From positions 24,601 through 88,600 of the forward strand of contig CABZIF010000006.1 in NCBI GenBank assembly GCA_902525735.1: a stretch of 64,000 bases of DNA. The letters are read 5' to 3'. The DNA is from an uncultured SAR86 cluster bacterium. Lineage in GTDB: Bacteria > Pseudomonadota > Gammaproteobacteria > Magnimaribacterales > AG-339-G14. Both the position numbers and the translations under genes were made by a program. Below the pieces are notes generated by a model. It made no database searches, had not been told where the DNA came from, and was given only the letters and a program-made list of their open reading frames with translations. Position 1 is the first letter of the stretch; the number at the start of each line of letters is the position of its first letter. Below, in pieces: positions 61,941 through 64,000 of the stretch.

Positions 61941-64000
61941 CGTTTTTATTAACCTCAACATCTAAATCAGAATTTCTCATACTTGTGGGTGCGGAGAATA
62001 CTGCTCCGTCTCCTATTATCGACGATGGATCAAACAAACGAGTATCTGCTTGTCTTCCGCCCATTTTGCCCCATTCTTCAATTTGTCCAAATCTTTTCCA
62101 TCTTTCCTGAATTTCTTCTAACTCTTTCTTAACAGAATCATATTCCTCTGGATCCGACTTTAAAACAGAATCCAAAATCCATTCTTCTGACTTCAAAAAT
62201 CGATCTTCATCTTCGTTTTGGTTAAAAGTTGGTGCATTTATATTTTTTCCAAAACTCAAAACAAGAGAAGCAAAAACAGCGGCAAGCCCTTTTTTTCTAG
62301 CACCAGATGAGAAAGGTGTGACACTTACGGTTTCAACATATTTATATATTGATTGATGATAGTTTTTAAACATTTCATAAACCGATCTATCTTTTGATTT
62401 TCCATGATTGTATATTGCTAAAACTAGACCCGGATGTCTTCTACCAACTCTCGAAGAGGCCTGAATATATTCAGCCGTTGTTTTTGGTTGTCCATGCATC
62501 AACATTAACCCAAGTCTTGGGATATCTACACCGACAGAAATCATATTAGTTGCCATCAAAATATCAATTCCCTTGGTCGGATCAGTTGGACTTCTAAAAG
62601 TTTGGGTCCATGGAACATTAAGAAGATCCAAAATTGACTCAATCTCATCCTGACTTCTTCTGCCAGTTAATTCTCTTATTTTCTTGATTTTTCTAGAAAA
62701 TCTTACTAATTTTCCGTCTGTTATAGATCCAAATTTTCCTTTATTTATTGTCTTAGCATTCCGTCTAAGGGCAGACTCCATAGCTTGAACTTGATTGCTC
62801 ATATATGCTAACTCTCTTTTGCTATTAAAATACCAAACTAGAGTTCCATATGGATCAAAAGACATTTCTTTCTTCGTCGGTGAAGGATACAAAGTTGCTG
62901 ACACAGGTAATTCTTTAGTAAAAGGTTCAGAAAGAACGATTTCAAACTGCTTGAGTTCCTCTGTTTCAATCTCCTGATCTATTTCCTTAATATCTTCAAT
63001 TGTAAATTCTAAGACTTCTTTTCCATCGTAAAATGTGAAACTACTTCCAGGTTTTAAAGAAGACCCCGGAGATACAAATATGCTCGTATCACCTCGATTT
63101 ACTTCATTTGTTGTAATTGGCAAAAAGTCTTGGGGCGATTGTAATAGAGGTGTTGCTGCAGTTACAGACGATTCAATCATTGAGCCTTTAGCTGAACCAA
63201 AAAAACCCATATACATTCGACCTGGCTCTTCATCAATTTCTCGTTCTTTAGCAAAGAAAGAATCTTCCCAATCTATTACCTGAGGAGGAAATATATTGGA
63301 AGATCTACCTCGATATAGAGATTTCGATTGAGCATCCGAGAAAGTTAAAGTTGCTGAAGCACCAATAATCTTTGGTGTTTTTTTATCAAAGGACATCAAT
63401 TTTATTAATACATTTTCAAAAAGACCGACCATTGTGCCCAAGGGACCAGATATTAAATGTAATTCATCTTGGATAACCAGTTCAGGCGGGTCAAAGTCGT
63501 TATTTTTAATTAAATTTATCGCTTCTTCTTTCCAACTTAATTTGGCAAAGTTATCCACTGTACCTAAAAGTAAAGAAGGCTTTTCTTCAAAAATCGCTTC
63601 TTCCCAGAGATAAACAGGTAGCTTTTGATGAAAGAAACAATTTGCATCTGAACACCTAATTATCGCTTTTCCAGTTGTTCCGGGTTTGGGAATGTACCCA
63701 TAGTCTAATGGATTTGAAATTTTTGATTTACACCATGGGCACTGATGTAAAATAAATTTATAGTTTCCATTTCTATCTTTCCCAGTAGGATCTCTTCCTC
63801 TAATAATATCTAATGCTCTTTTATGAGTATTTGGACTCCCCGCAGCACCAACCCACAAACCAAGAGAAATTTCATCTTCACCAAGCTCTAAATCCAAAAT
63901 TCCTTCTTTCCTAATAAATTCTAATGCGCAAATTAAAGCTGCCGATCTTCTAAATTGATCTGATGTCAAAAGCCTTAAGGTATATCGCATAATGGCAGAA
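61930..64000 (-). CDS. Superfamily 2 helicase, DISARM DrmA-like (N-terminus outside the window)
   Basis: Frame open to the window end; LVIQDELHLISGPLGTMVGLFE; IIGASATL; ILMATNMISVGVDIPRLGLMLMHGQPKTTAEYIQASSRVGRRHPGLVLAIYNHGKSKDRSVYE; overlaps the drmB-like start by 11 bp. Confidence 0.85.
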   Translation of the reverse strand, partial: SAIMRYTLRLLTSDQFRRSAALICALEFIRKEGILDLELGEDEISLGLWVGAAGSPNTHKRALDIIRGRDPTGKDRNGNYKFILHQCPWCKSKISNPLDYGYIPKPGTTGKAIIRCSDANCFFHQKLPVYLWEEAIFEEKPSLLLGTVDNFAKLSWKEEAINLIKNNDFDPPELVIQDELHLISGPLGTMVGLFENVLIKLMSFDKKTPKIIGASATLTFSDAQSKSLYRGRSSNIFPPQVIDWEDSFFAKEREIDEEPGRMYMGFFGSAKGSMIESSVTAATPLLQSPQDFLPITTNEVNRGDTSIFVSPGSSLKPGSSFTFYDGKEVLEFTIEDIKEIDQEIETEELKQFEIVLSEPFTKELPVSATLYPSPTKKEMSFDPYGTLVWYFNSKRELAYMSNQVQAMESALRRNAKTINKGKFGSITDGKLVRFSRKIKKIRELTGRRSQDEIESILDLLNVPWTQTFRSPTDPTKGIDILMATNMISVGVDIPRLGLMLMHGQPKTTAEYIQASSRVGRRHPGLVLAIYNHGKSKDRSVYEMFKNYHQSIYKYVETVSVTPFSSGARKKGLAAVFASLVLSFGKNINAPTFNQNEDEDRFLKSEEWILDSVLKSDPEEYDSVKKELEEIQERWKRFGQIEEWGKMGGRQADTRLFDPSSIIGDGAVFSAPTSMRNSDLDVEVNKNDGI

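Overview
The 64 kb window is AT-rich and gene-dense, from a streamlined-looking, probably marine, gammaproteobacterium. The lineage is inferred only from gene order and the low-GC look. About 57 kb is housekeeping sequence: acsA(3' end)-msrA; nnrD-tsaE; typA-mpl-pfp; argD; parE-parC; thiC/tolC-mutM-coaD; corC-ybeY-phoH-miaB-orn; ubiE-ubiB-hisE-tatABC; fba-pgk-tkt; metK-ahcY-argH; lptM-lysA-dapF-DUF484-xerC-yigB; cycA(c4)-dsbA, engB, polA, dsbB. The last ~7.5 kb (56.2-64 kb) is accessory and looks like a defence locus: a WYL-domain regulator with a perfect inverted repeat in its promoter, a tightly coupled RmuC-family nuclease-like protein, a C5-cytosine DNA methyltransferase, and convergent to it a DrmB-like (DUF1998) protein and a DrmA-like helicase cut by the window edge. 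I read this as a DISARM-type (class 2-like) system with unusual architecture: the methylase is convergent, no drmC lies after drmB, and RmuC/WYL are adjacent. Other points: a structured engB-polA spacer (the Spot42/ErsA position) with a possible 15-aa ORF, two phage-like genes between tsaE and rpmE2, a stand-alone NnrD, ubiB directly after ubiE with no ubiJ, thiC without a visible TPP riboswitch, an unannotated LptM/YifL lipoprotein, and a decayed ORF between coaD and corC. No rRNA, CRISPR array or convincing tRNA was seen. No searches were run; all assignments come from reading motifs and gene order.
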